NCBI RefSeq assembly: GCF_009765365.1
Contig: NZ_VTOM01000014.1
Span: 1 to 64,000, forward strand
Source of the DNA: Antarcticirhabdus aurantiaca
GTDB taxonomy: Bacteria; Pseudomonadota; Alphaproteobacteria; Rhizobiales; Rhizobiaceae
Length of the DNA: 64,000 nt
Direction: 5' to 3'
Part shown: in pieces, positions 43,943-52,511 of the stretch
How the letters are laid out: each line of letters starts with the position of its first letter
How positions within the stretch are numbered: position 1 is the first letter of the stretch
Program-made: the position numbers and the translations under genes
Notes under the pieces: model-generated
What the model was told of the DNA's origin: nothing
Seen by the model: the letters and a program-made list of their open reading frames with translations, nothing else
Databases searched by the model: none

Positions 43943-46900
43943 TTACTGGAAGAGGCGGAGGACCTGCTGGGCGCCCTGATTGGCCAAGGAGAGCGACTGC
44001 ACGCCGAGCTGCTGCTTGACCTGCAGGGCCTGAAGCTTGGTCGATTCCTCGGTGATGTCGGCATCCACGAGGGCGCCGACACCCTTGTCGATCGTGTCCA
44101 TAAGGCTGTTCACGAAGTTCTGCTGGAGGTCGATGCGCTTGGAGGCCGAGCCGAGATCGGAGGCCGCCGCGATGACCTTCTTGCGGGCGGCGTCGACAAC
44201 GTTCAGGTATGCGTCGATTGCGGTCTTCTGTTCCGTACTCGAGAGCGACGTGAAACGGCCGTCTGTCAGATCAATTTCCGCCACCGACATGGTGTTGGCG
44301 CCGGCGCTGGGCGTGATGCCCGTCACCGCCACCGATCCGGCGCCCGGACCTCCGACGCGGGTCAGCGTCAGCACGTTGCCCGGCGCGGATGCCGTTACCC
44401 GTCCCCCGATGCCGGCTGTCGTGAAGGCGCTGTTGAGCACCGCCGCATAATCGGCGCCGTTCCGGATTTCGCCGTTCTGACCGGGCAGGGCGGCTTCGAC
44501 GCGATCGCGATCGACCGTGATCGCGGTCATGGCTTCGCCCGGCAGACCTGTGTCGAGCACGATGTTGAACGAGATGCTGTCGTTCGCGCCGATGGTCTGG
44601 GGACCGGCGAAGGTCGTGCCGCTCGCCAGGACCGCCGTGGAGGCGGACGAGACGTTCGAGCCGTTCCGTGTGATGCCGAGGTTACCCGTTCCTGCCTGAA
44701 GGCCTGCGGTCGACATCGAATTCACCGGGGTTCCCGTTCCGTCCAGCGCGGTGACGTTGGAGATCGCGAGGTAAGACGTGGCGCCCGTCGCAACGGTTTT
44801 CAGCGTCATGGCGTAGGGGGTGGGGGTGGCAGACGCGCCAGCGACACCAAAGGTCACGACGTTTCCGCCGAACTGAGCGTCGAGGGCGTTCTGCATCCGC
44901 GTCTTGAAGATGTCGGCATCCGTTGCCTTGGCGGCATTGGTCCCGAGCATGCCATCGGTGAAAACGGAAACGGTCTTCTCCGTGCCGCCGACATTGATCG
45001 TGATCGAGATACGGTCGCTGCCCTTGACGAGAGTGTTGTCGAAGACGCCGACGATCTGCTCCGGAGCTGTCGCCTTGCCGTAGCCGACGACGCCGGCACC
45101 GGCCGTCTTAACCGGGTTGGCCGCGTCGGTGTAGTAGTTTGAGATCGAGTTCTCGGCCAAGCCGAGGCGGCTGCCCGCGGATCCGACCGTGGAAGCTACG
45201 CCGTAGATCGAAGCCTGGACGTTGCTGATGCCGACGGACATGTCGGCACCCTTCTTGCGGGTCTCGACGCTGAACACGCCGCCTGTCTGCTTCACGTCGA
45301 TGTCGCCAGAAGCGTAGTCCGCGCCGGTACCGTTGAATTTCCAGGCACCGCCCGCGCCCGTTCCGCCGGTGAGGAAGGCGTCGTTGATTTTGTTCTGGAG
45401 GAAGGTCTCCCACTCCGCGGCAGTCGGCTGCCCCGCCGTCGTCCAGGCCGCGATTCCGCCAGGCGCAAACTCGCTCTGGGTGAAGGTGTGGTTGATCTGC
45501 CGAACGGTCGAGCCATACTGCACGGTGAAGGAGAAGGTGTCCCCGGCGGTCAGGCCAGCACCGTTGTAGCGCACGTCGCCGGTCGCCGTAGCGTTTGCTG
45601 CCGCCAGGCCAGCACGCCCGGCAAGGTTGCCCGTGCCCGAAATGCCTGTGATCTGGATCGATTCCTTCGAGCCCTTGACGGCGGTCGCGACCGCGGTGAC
45701 GCCGGCATTCACCTGGATGTCGTTGGCGACGTAGAGGCGACCGTTGTGGGTCGACCGGGTTCCGGCAAATTGCGCCTGAATCGCGGAATTCATGAAGCCT
45801 TGCAGATCGGCAGCGGAAGTTGTGCCGGCAGCGAATGTGACGCCGTTATTGCCGTTGCCGATCGTAATGGTTTTCGGAACGCCGTTGTAGTTGACAGTGA
45901 AGGTCAGCGTGTCAGTAGCAGTCGTGGTCAGCGGTGCGAAGGTGCCGCCGAAGTTCATCGTTGCAACGGTAGAGCTGCCATGAGCGGCGGGAACGGCGAA
46001 CACGGTGGCGGCGGGGCCGTTCATCTCGGCCGAAGCTTCGAAGGAAGCGCCGAACTTCGGAGCCGGCAGCGAGCCGGTCGTCAGCAGGCCCGCGGTGCTC
46101 GTCGTCACGCCGTCGCCGTCGACCGGCGTAATCGCGCCGACCGAGATGGTCGAGGAGGTGCCGGTGCTGGTGGCGGTCTCGATGGTGACCATGCCACTCG
46201 TGCCGGTGGTCGAGCCGCCGACCTTTACGACCGCCTTGCTGTTGCCGACGGCAAGATCGACGGCGCTCTGCAGCGACGAGACGAAATTCGAGTTGTCCAG
46301 TCCGGTGGTGTCGAGTCGAACGGTGTTCGACGTGCCGTCGACGTTGAGCGTGAAGGTGATTTTGTCGCCGCCGCTGACGCCAGCCAGATTAAGCGTGCCG
46401 AGCTCGACCTTCGCGCCGGCAGCGAGGCTGCCTGCGCCGCCGGTGGCCGGAGCTGCGAAGTTGAGAGCGGTCGTGGAAGGAGCGACGCCAGCCGAGAACC
46501 CGGCGTTGTTCATGTTGCCGCCGGTCGCGTTCTTCAGCGCGACTCGCGTGTCGAGGATGCCCTTGTTGGCGATGGTGTTGTTTGAGTCGAAGAGCTTGAC
46601 GTTCGCGATATTGATATCGATCGTGCCGAGCGTGATCGCGCCAGACGATGCACGATTGAACGAGGCGACGACACTCTTGTCATTCGTATAAAGAGAGGGG
46701 TTGGTGGAATTGACCGAAAGCCAATTCTCACCCGAGAACACCGCGGATTCGGCGTTCGACTTCAATTGATTTTGGAGCTGCTTGATCTGAGCCTGGATCT
46801 TGGTGCGGTCGACGCCGTCTTGGCGGGCCGAAGACACGAGCTTGGTCAACTCGTCGAGGACATCCTTCGCCGAGTTTAGACCCTCATAGGCCGTGTCGAC

Positions 46901-47119
46901 GGTCGCCGCGCCCAGGCTGAGGGCGTCCTTGACGGTGGCGAGCGACTTGTTGTCGGACTTCAGGGTCGTGGAGATCGACCAATAGGCGGCGTTGTCCTTG
47001 GCTTCGCCGATCTTCAGGCCGGTGGAGACGCGATTCTGCGTCGCTTCCATCGCGCTGTTGGTCGCCTGCAGGGTGCGCAGGGCCGTCATCGCGGCGATAT
47101 TGGTGTTTACGCTGGTCAT
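43943..47119 (-). CDS. fliC: Giant flagellin with repeated central domain
   Basis: Flagellar filament protein of 1058 residues, about two to four times the usual 280-500. The N-terminal D0/D1 region (1-150) is canonical (SVNTNIAAMTALRTLQATN, RVSTGLKIGEAKDNAAYWSI), as is the C-terminal region (about 955-1058, ending LQALQVKQQLGVQSLSLANQGAQQVLRLFQ in parts). Between them lie about five divergent copies of a ~95-110-residue module. Each starts with a strand like DTLTFTVNYNG (about 252, 403, 527, 702, 847), has a helix like DLQGFMNSAIQAQFAG, and ends ITGI/ISNV. They resemble Flagellin_IN-type beta domains. Base composition is less GC-rich than its neighbours. No other flagellar gene is in the window. 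Confidence 0.93.
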   Translation of the reverse strand: MTSVNTNIAAMTALRTLQATNSAMEATQNRVSTGLKIGEAKDNAAYWSISTTLKSDNKSLATVKDALSLGAATVDTAYEGLNSAKDVLDELTKLVSSARQDGVDRTKIQAQIKQLQNQLKSNAESAVFSGENWLSVNSTNPSLYTNDKSVVASFNRASSGAITLGTIDINIANVKLFDSNNTIANKGILDTRVALKNATGGNMNNAGFSAGVAPSTTALNFAAPATGGAGSLAAGAKVELGTLNLAGVSGGDKITFTLNVDGTSNTVRLDTTGLDNSNFVSSLQSAVDLAVGNSKAVVKVGGSTTGTSGMVTIETATSTGTSSTISVGAITPVDGDGVTTSTAGLLTTGSLPAPKFGASFEASAEMNGPAATVFAVPAAHGSSTVATMNFGGTFAPLTTTATDTLTFTVNYNGVPKTITIGNGNNGVTFAAGTTSAADLQGFMNSAIQAQFAGTRSTHNGRLYVANDIQVNAGVTAVATAVKGSKESIQITGISGTGNLAGRAGLAAANATATGDVRYNGAGLTAGDTFSFTVQYGSTVRQINHTFTQSEFAPGGIAAWTTAGQPTAAEWETFLQNKINDAFLTGGTGAGGAWKFNGTGADYASGDIDVKQTGGVFSVETRKKGADMSVGISNVQASIYGVASTVGSAGSRLGLAENSISNYYTDAANPVKTAGAGVVGYGKATAPEQIVGVFDNTLVKGSDRISITINVGGTEKTVSVFTDGMLGTNAAKATDADIFKTRMQNALDAQFGGNVVTFGVAGASATPTPYAMTLKTVATGATSYLAISNVTALDGTGTPVNSMSTAGLQAGTGNLGITRNGSNVSSASTAVLASGTTFAGPQTIGANDSISFNIVLDTGLPGEAMTAITVDRDRVEAALPGQNGEIRNGADYAAVLNSAFTTAGIGGRVTASAPGNVLTLTRVGGPGAGSVAVTGITPSAGANTMSVAEIDLTDGRFTSLSSTEQKTAIDAYLNVVDAARKKVIAAASDLGSASKRIDLQQNFVNSLMDTIDKGVGALVDADITEESTKLQALQVKQQLGVQSLSLANQGAQQVLRLFQ

Positions 47120-47420
47120 GACTTATCCCAAGTCAAATAGATTTCAAGGGACAGCGAAAGCAGTCTTCGCCGCATCATCATGATGCTGACGTTCTTATTG
47201 GTATTTGCTGCTTCTGGGTTCATTTTTACCGCCAGACCTTGCGCAAAGACTAACTTTATTCTTTTTGTTATTTCTTTATTTACTCTCTTCTTGTCTCGAA
47301 AAAGGGGCGTCGTGTCTCAGCGGCTGGCGCTGGTAGGTTTTTGTTAACCATTGGCTGCACGGCGGCGACGTCATGCCGAGGCCCGAGAGGCGGGCGCCGA
47401 CCGGTGACGCGCGAACGAAA
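47120..47420. other. AT-rich flagellin upstream region
   Basis: No gene. The stretch, especially 47190-47300, is markedly richer in A and T than the rest of the window and is the likely leader and promoter region of the flagellin (minus strand). The ribosome-binding site is probably GGGATAAG just before the ATG. I could not find a convincing sigma-28 or sigma-54 promoter. Confidence 0.5.
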
Positions 47421-47480
47421 ACGGGCCGCCCGGCACCGCCATCCTCGATGCTTCGAGGATGGCGGTGCCGGGCGGCCCGT
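47421..47480. repeat. 28-bp perfect inverted repeat (terminator of the flavin reductase gene)
   Basis: Positions 47421-47448 and 47453-47480 are exact reverse complements with a 4-nt TGCT loop, an unusually long perfect hairpin. On the minus strand it follows the flavin reductase stop by 33 bp and is followed by TTTCGTTCG, so it can terminate that transcript. Its length exceeds a normal terminator, so it may also be a copy of a dispersed palindromic element. Confidence 0.85.
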
Positions 47481-47513
47481 GCGGTGATACGAGTTTGGGG
47501 GAAGGGCGCCGCG

Positions 47514-48044
47514 TCAGGCGGCGGGGTCGTCCTCCAGGACGTTGCAGAACCGGCCGCCGTGGAAGACGAGGGGTTGGTGGTCTCCGCCGGTCAGGCGCAG
47601 GACCTCGCCGACGATGATCTCGTGGTCGCCGCCGGGATAGCGGTGGGCGACGCGGCATTCGAGGTGGGCCATGGCGCCGGACACGAGCGGGACGCCGGTT
47701 TCCCCGTGCTTGATGGCGACGCCGGCGAACTTGTCGGGCGAGGGGCGGGCGAAGGCCAGCGCCGTCTCGCGCTGGTGCGCGGCGAGGATCGACACGCCGA
47801 AGTGCTCGTGGGCCCGGAAGAGCGACAGGCTCGGCGCCTTGAGCGCCAGGCTCCACAGGATCAGCGGCGGGTCGAGCGAGACGGTGTTGAAGGAGTTGGC
47901 CGTGACCCCCGCCCGGCCGAGCCCGGCGCCGCCCACCGTCATCACGGTGACGCCCGTGACGAAGCGGCCGAGCACCGAGCGGTAGGTGCGCGGGTCGACG
48001 GCGGGGCTGGGCGGAGCGGGAATGTTCACGGCGAGGGCGCTCAT
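47514..48044 (-). CDS. Flavin reductase family protein
   Basis: Protein of 176 residues of the FMN-binding split-barrel flavin reductase family (HpaC/RutF type): FVTGVTVMTVG, GVTANSFNTVSLDPPLILWSL and GGDHEIIVGEVLRL. It supplies reduced flavin to two-component monooxygenases. Two such oxygenases lie nearby, the LLM protein at 49198 and the acyl-CoA-dehydrogenase-type protein at 53984. It is divergent from the LysR gene, with a shared operator-like palindrome between them. Confidence 0.92.
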   Translation of the reverse strand: MSALAVNIPAPPSPAVDPRTYRSVLGRFVTGVTVMTVGGAGLGRAGVTANSFNTVSLDPPLILWSLALKAPSLSLFRAHEHFGVSILAAHQRETALAFARPSPDKFAGVAIKHGETGVPLVSGAMAHLECRVAHRYPGGDHEIIVGEVLRLTGGDHQPLVFHGGRFCNVLEDDPAA

Positions 48045-48130
48045 GGGAGATATCTCGAAAGGGATGGATCGTTGAGATCGAGATAGGGCTCGCCAGCCTT
48101 CAGCGATAACGATAAGAAATGAAGGTCCTC

Positions 48131-48145
48131 ATCAGCTCGGCTGAT
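48131..48145. promoter_or_regulatory. LysR-type operator candidate at the lysR/flavin reductase divergence
   Basis: ATCAGCTCGGCTGAT is a perfect 6-3-6 palindrome of the T-N11-A form used by LysR regulators. It ends 5 bp before the lysR start codon. A matching element ATCA-N7-TGAT occurs before the LLM operon at 49096-49110. Confidence 0.6.
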
Positions 48146-48150
48146 AGCCC

Positions 48151-49092
48151 ATGAATCTGCGCCAGCTCGCTTCCTTTGTCGGCGTCTACGAGGAAGGGTC
48201 GTTCAACAAGGCGGCGCGACGGCTTCACGCCACGCAGTCGGGCCTGTCCATGCAGATCCAGAACCTCGAGGCGGTGACCGGCGTCACGCTGTTCGAGCGC
48301 TCGGCGCGGGGCGTCGCGCCGACGGTTGCGGGGCGCAAGCTCTATGCCCGGGCGATCGAGATCCTGCGCGAGATGGAGAAGGCCAGGGCCGAGCTCTCGA
48401 CGCTCGCCGGCGACGTCACCGGCACGCTGCGCGTCGGGCTGATGCCGACCTTCACGCGCGGCGTGCTCGCGCCGGCTCTCGCGAGCTTCACGCGCGACTA
48501 CCGCCACGTCGAGCTGAAGATCGTCGAGGCCTACAGCGCCGTCCTCACCGAGGCGGTCGCGGCGGGCGAACTCGACTTCGCCGTCGTGCCGCGGGCGTCG
48601 CCGCGCGAGGGCGTGCGCTCGCGCCATCTCGGCACCGACAAGGAGATGCTGGTGGCGGGTGCCGGGCAGGGGCTGGCGCATCTCGCTCCGGCGGATTTTC
48701 GCGTGCGACGGAGCTTGAAGCTCGTCCTGCCGGCCCGCGGCAACGCGCGGCGCGACGGCTTCGAGGCCTTCGCCGAGGCGAACGGGCTCTCGATCGAGGC
48801 GATCATGGACATGGACGCGATGATCGCGACGCTGGAATTCGTCGCCAACTCCGACTGGATGACGATCCTCCCGGCCACGATCTGCTCGAACGACCTCGAC
48901 GGGCGCGTGCGCACCCTTCACCCGATCCTCGATCCGCCGCTCACCGTCGACTACCGCGTCATCGAAGCGGCCAAGGGCGCGCTGTCGCCGGCCGCGACGC
49001 TGTTCCTGGATCGGCTGGAGCAGGAATATCGCGTGAGCGACGCGCGCTGGGCCGCGATCCTGGAGGTGACGGCGCAGCCGGTCGAGCCGTGA
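48151..49092 (+). CDS. LysR-family transcriptional regulator
   Basis: Protein of 313 residues. The N-terminal winged helix (MNLRQLASFVGVYEEGSFNKAARRLHATQSGLSMQIQNLEAVTG in parts) is followed by a periplasmic-binding-type effector domain (GTLRVGLMPTFTRGVLAPAL onward). It is transcribed away from the flavin reductase and toward the LLM operon, the usual place for a regulator of both. Inducer unknown; a substrate or intermediate of the adjacent catabolic genes is likely. Confidence 0.92.
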   Translation: MNLRQLASFVGVYEEGSFNKAARRLHATQSGLSMQIQNLEAVTGVTLFERSARGVAPTVAGRKLYARAIEILREMEKARAELSTLAGDVTGTLRVGLMPTFTRGVLAPALASFTRDYRHVELKIVEAYSAVLTEAVAAGELDFAVVPRASPREGVRSRHLGTDKEMLVAGAGQGLAHLAPADFRVRRSLKLVLPARGNARRDGFEAFAEANGLSIEAIMDMDAMIATLEFVANSDWMTILPATICSNDLDGRVRTLHPILDPPLTVDYRVIEAAKGALSPAATLFLDRLEQEYRVSDARWAAILEVTAQPVEP

Positions 49093-49095
49093 GAT

Positions 49096-49110
49096 ATCAC
49101 GCCGCGTGAT
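49096..49110. promoter_or_regulatory. LysR-type operator candidate upstream of the LLM operon
   Basis: ATCACGCCGCGTGAT is a perfect 7-1-7 palindrome of the T-N11-A form, sharing the ATCA-N7-TGAT frame with the site at 48131-48145. It lies 88 bp upstream of the LLM gene start, in the only gap between lysR and the operon. Confidence 0.6.
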
Positions 49111-49197
49111 TGCCTCCATCAGAAATCATCGTTTCCCGCTGATAGGAGGGCCTCGCTAGACCTCGGGCACGACGATTTCTCCAGGAGGCGGCCCGCC

Positions 49198-50313
49198 ATG
49201 CAGCTCGGCTTCTTCACCATGCCGATCCATCCGCTCGGGCGCGACTGGCGCGAAACGCTGCGGGAGGATCAGGACGCCTTCATCCTCGCCGACGATCTCG
49301 GCTTCTCCGAAGCCTATTGCGGCGAACACGTCACCGACCTCGCCGAGAACATCACCTCCTCGACCCTCTTTCTCGCTTCGCTCGCCGGGCGCGTGAAGCG
49401 GATGCGGCTCGGCACGGGCACGGTGAACCTGCCCAACATTCATCCCGCGCACGTCGCCGCGCAGATCTCCATGCTCGACCACATGCTGGACGGGCGGCTG
49501 AACTTCGGCATCAGCCCCGGCGGGCTTCTGTCGGACGCGGAGATCTTCGGGACGCTCGATCAGGACCGGAACGCGATGTTCCTGGAAGCGATCGACATGA
49601 TCCTCGACATCTGGACGCTGGACGCGCCCTACAAGCTCAAGGGCCGCTACTGGACCGTCTCGACCGAGCGCCAGCTCCTGCCGGAGATCGGCCAGGGCAT
49701 CGTCGGCAAGCCGCTCCAGCGCCCGCACCCGCCGGTGATCGTCACGGCCGTGGCGCCCTTCTCGAGGGGCGTGACCGCGGCGGCCGCGCGGGGCTGGGAC
49801 CCGATCTCGGCGAACTTCCTGATGCCGAAATGGGTCGCGACCCACAAGGACTCCTACCTCCAGGGCTGCGAGCAGGGCGGGCGGCCGGGCGACCTGTCGA
49901 ACTGGCGCGTTGCGAAGAGCGTGTTCGTGGCCGAGGACGCGGCGACGGCGAGAGCCTATGCCCGCGATCCCGACAGCCCCTACGTCTTCTACTACAAGCA
50001 GCTCCTGACGAAGCTCGTGAAGAACGGCCGGGCGAACCTCTTCAAGGAGGACCAGTCCATGTCCGACGAGGCGGTGACGCTGGACTACGTGCTCGACCGG
50101 CTGGTGATCCACGGCACGCCCGACAAGGTGGCCGACGAGATCCTGGCCTTCCGCGAGAGCGTCGGCCCCTTCGGCACGCTGCTCTATGCCGGGCACGACT
50201 GGAAGGACGAGGCGCTGGCGCGGCAATCGATGCGATTGATGGCCGAGACGGTCATGCCCGCGGTGAACGCCGCGGTCGGCGACAAGGTGGGTCTGGGGGA
50301 GGCGGCGGAATGA
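49198..50313 (+). CDS. LLM-class flavin-dependent monooxygenase
   Basis: Luciferase-like (beta/alpha)8 monooxygenase of 371 residues: MQLGFFTMPIHPLGRDW, GFSEAYCGEHV, LGTGTVNLPNIHPAHVAAQISMLDHMLDGRLNFGI in parts, and PHPPVIVTAVAP. The family uses reduced FMN from a partner, here probably the flavin reductase at 47514. The order with a hydrolase, dehydrogenase, GlcG and SDR genes downstream suggests ring or C-C oxidation in a catabolic route. The ATG at 49198 has AGGAGG 9 nt upstream. It overlaps the next gene (ATGA). Confidence 0.92.
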   Translation: MQLGFFTMPIHPLGRDWRETLREDQDAFILADDLGFSEAYCGEHVTDLAENITSSTLFLASLAGRVKRMRLGTGTVNLPNIHPAHVAAQISMLDHMLDGRLNFGISPGGLLSDAEIFGTLDQDRNAMFLEAIDMILDIWTLDAPYKLKGRYWTVSTERQLLPEIGQGIVGKPLQRPHPPVIVTAVAPFSRGVTAAAARGWDPISANFLMPKWVATHKDSYLQGCEQGGRPGDLSNWRVAKSVFVAEDAATARAYARDPDSPYVFYYKQLLTKLVKNGRANLFKEDQSMSDEAVTLDYVLDRLVIHGTPDKVADEILAFRESVGPFGTLLYAGHDWKDEALARQSMRLMAETVMPAVNAAVGDKVGLGEAAE

Positions 50314-51149
50314 GCGGCGAAACGCGGATGGTGGAGTCGAACGGGGCGCGGCTGAACGTGCGGGTCGACGGGGACGCGGGCAAGCCCTGGCTCCTCCTGT
50401 CGAACTCGCTGGCGGCCGACCTCACCATGTGGGACGATCAGCTGGCCTGGCTGACGCGCACGCATCGCCTGGTGCGCTACGACACGCGCGGGCATGGGGG
50501 GAGTTCCGCGCCCGAAGGGCCTTACGACTTCCCGATGCTCGTCGCCGACATGGTGGCGGTGCTTGATGCCGTCGGGGCGGAGCGCGCCGACGTTCTGGCG
50601 CTGTCGCTCGGCGGCATGACGGCTCTCGGCCTCGCACTCGATCATCCGGAAAGGGTGGGGCGGATGGTGATCTGCGACGCGCGCGCCGACAACCCGCCGC
50701 CTTTCGTGCAGTCCTGGGACCAGCGGGTCGCGGCGATTCGCGAGGGCGGCATGGAGTCGATCGTTTCCGGCACGCTGGAGCGCTGGTTCACGGCAGCGGG
50801 CCGCGAGCGCAATCCGGCGGCGGCCGAGCGGGCGGCGCGCATGATCCGGGAGACGAGCCCGACCGGCTACGAGGGGTGCGCCCGCGCGCTGCAGGGCCTC
50901 GATTATCTGCGCCAGCTCGGCGAGCTGGCGCTGCCCGTCCTCTACGTCGTCGGCGAGGAGGACATGGGCGCGCCGAAGGCCGCGATGGAAGCCATGGCCG
51001 CGGCGACGCCGGGAAGCCGGCTCGCCGTTCTGCCGGGCCTCGCGCACGTGCCGAACATGGAGGACCCGCAGGCCTTCGAGGCCGCGGTCGCCCCCTTCCT
51101 CGGCCCAGGCGCGGCGGAGCCCGCCTGGGCCGCGGCCGTGGTAGGCTGA
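50310..51149 (+). CDS. Alpha/beta-fold hydrolase (3-oxoadipate enol-lactonase-like)
   Basis: Protein of 279 residues. The nucleophile elbow is ALSLGGMTAL (Ser in GxSxGG form), the acid lies near VVGEEDMGAP, and the His is in GLAHVPNMEDP; DTRGHGGSSAP is the oxyanion region. The layout is that of PcaD-like enol-lactonases and C-C hydrolases. It starts in the LLM stop codon and ends 4 nt before the next gene. It would act on the oxygenated product of the LLM enzyme if the operon is one pathway. Confidence 0.9.
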   Translation: MSGETRMVESNGARLNVRVDGDAGKPWLLLSNSLAADLTMWDDQLAWLTRTHRLVRYDTRGHGGSSAPEGPYDFPMLVADMVAVLDAVGAERADVLALSLGGMTALGLALDHPERVGRMVICDARADNPPPFVQSWDQRVAAIREGGMESIVSGTLERWFTAAGRERNPAAAERAARMIRETSPTGYEGCARALQGLDYLRQLGELALPVLYVVGEEDMGAPKAAMEAMAAATPGSRLAVLPGLAHVPNMEDPQAFEAAVAPFLGPGAAEPAWAAAVVG

Positions 51150-51153
51150 CGCG

Positions 51154-52071
51154 ATGGCTGGGATGAACGACAACCACGTCCTGCCGACGGTCGGCATCGT
51201 CGGGCTCGGCATCATGGGCTCGGCCTATGCCAAGAACCTGCGTCAGGCCGGCTTCGGCGTCGTCGGCTTCGACGTGTCGACGGAGGCCGGCGCGAGCCTG
51301 GAGCGGATCGGCGGACGCTTCCTCGACAGCCCGCGGGCCGTCGGCGAGGCGGCCGAGGTCGTGCTCGTGGCGCTCGCCTCCGTGCCGGTCCTGCGCGAGG
51401 CGGTGCTCGGCGAGAAGGGCGTCGCGGCGGGCATGCAGGCCGGCGGCGTGATCTGCGAGATGGGCACGCTGCCGCTCGACGCGAAGGAAGCGGTCCGCGA
51501 CGCGCTGGCGCCCCGCGGCATCGCCGTCCTCGACTGCCCCGTCAGCGGCACGGGCGCGCAGGCGGCGGTGGGCGACCTCGTGATCTATGCGAGCGGCGAG
51601 GAAAGCGTCGTCGAGCGCGTCCGACCGATCTTCGAGGGCTTCGCGCGGCAGGTACGCTTCGTCGGCGGCTTCGGCGCCGGCATGAAGCTGAAATACATCG
51701 CCAACCTCCTCGTCACGATCCACAATCTCGCCGCCGCCGAGGCGCTGCTGCTCGCCGAGAAATCCGGGCTCGACCTCGACATGGTGCTCGAGGCCGTGGC
51801 GTCGGGCGCGGGGCAATCGCGCATGCTGGAAGTGCGCGGGCCGATGATGGTGCGGGGCGAGTACGAGCCGGCGACCATGAAGATGGACGTCTACATCAAG
51901 GACCTGACGCTGATCCTCGACCACGCGAAATCCGTGCGCGCGCCCGTGCCGCTGATGGCGGCGAGCCTGCCCTACTACGTCGCGGCGCTGGCGCAGGGAC
52001 GCGACAAGGAGGACACTGCGGCGCTCTTCGCCGTGCTCCAGCAGATGTCGCAACCCGGAGGCAAGGCATGA
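51154..52071 (+). CDS. NAD(P)-dependent beta-hydroxyacid dehydrogenase family protein
   Basis: Protein of 305 residues, 3-hydroxyisobutyrate dehydrogenase family: VGIVGLGIMGSAYAKNL (dinucleotide fold), DCPVSGTGAQAAVGDL (substrate loop), FGAGMKLKYIANLL (catalytic Lys). It is distinct from the paralog at 40499. A second in-frame ATG at 51163 is an alternative start. The stop overlaps the GlcG-type gene (ATGA), so it is part of the LLM operon. Confidence 0.9.
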   Translation: MAGMNDNHVLPTVGIVGLGIMGSAYAKNLRQAGFGVVGFDVSTEAGASLERIGGRFLDSPRAVGEAAEVVLVALASVPVLREAVLGEKGVAAGMQAGGVICEMGTLPLDAKEAVRDALAPRGIAVLDCPVSGTGAQAAVGDLVIYASGEESVVERVRPIFEGFARQVRFVGGFGAGMKLKYIANLLVTIHNLAAAEALLLAEKSGLDLDMVLEAVASGAGQSRMLEVRGPMMVRGEYEPATMKMDVYIKDLTLILDHAKSVRAPVPLMAASLPYYVAALAQGRDKEDTAALFAVLQQMSQPGGKA

Positions 52072-52511
52072 ACGGCGTCACGTTGAGCCAGGCCGACGCG
52101 ATCGTCGACGCCACGCTGGAAGCGGGGCGGGCGAAGGGCGCGCAGCCGCTGACGGTGGCGGTGCTCGACGCCGGCGGCCACGTCGTCGTCCTCAAGCGCG
52201 AGGACGGCAGCGGCATCCTGCGCTGCGAGATCGCGACCGGAAAGGCCTGGGGGGCGCTCGGCATGGGCCTGCCGACGCGCACGCTGTTCGAGCGCTCGAA
52301 GACGGCGCCCGCCTTCTTCAACGCCATCGCAGCGGCCTCCGACGGGCGGCTGATCCCGGTGCCGGGCGGCGTGCTCCTGCGCGACGGCGAGGGGCGCATC
52401 ATCGGCGCGGTCGGCGTCAGCGGCGACACTTCGGACATGGACGAGGTCTGCGCCTGCGCCGGCATCGCGGCCACGGGGCTCACCGCCGATACGACAACGG
52501 GAGCCGCCTGA
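52068..52511 (+). CDS. GlcG/HbpS-family protein
   Basis: Protein of 147 residues: TLSQADAIVDATLEAGRAKG, PLTVAVLDAGGHVVVLKREDG and IGAVGVSGDTSDMDEVCACAGIAA in parts define the GlcG/HbpS fold (PF03928). Members often sit beside catabolic dehydrogenases, and some bind heme or corrinoid; their role is mostly unknown. It overlaps both neighbours by a few nt. Confidence 0.9.
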   Translation: MNGVTLSQADAIVDATLEAGRAKGAQPLTVAVLDAGGHVVVLKREDGSGILRCEIATGKAWGALGMGLPTRTLFERSKTAPAFFNAIAAASDGRLIPVPGGVLLRDGEGRIIGAVGVSGDTSDMDEVCACAGIAATGLTADTTTGAA

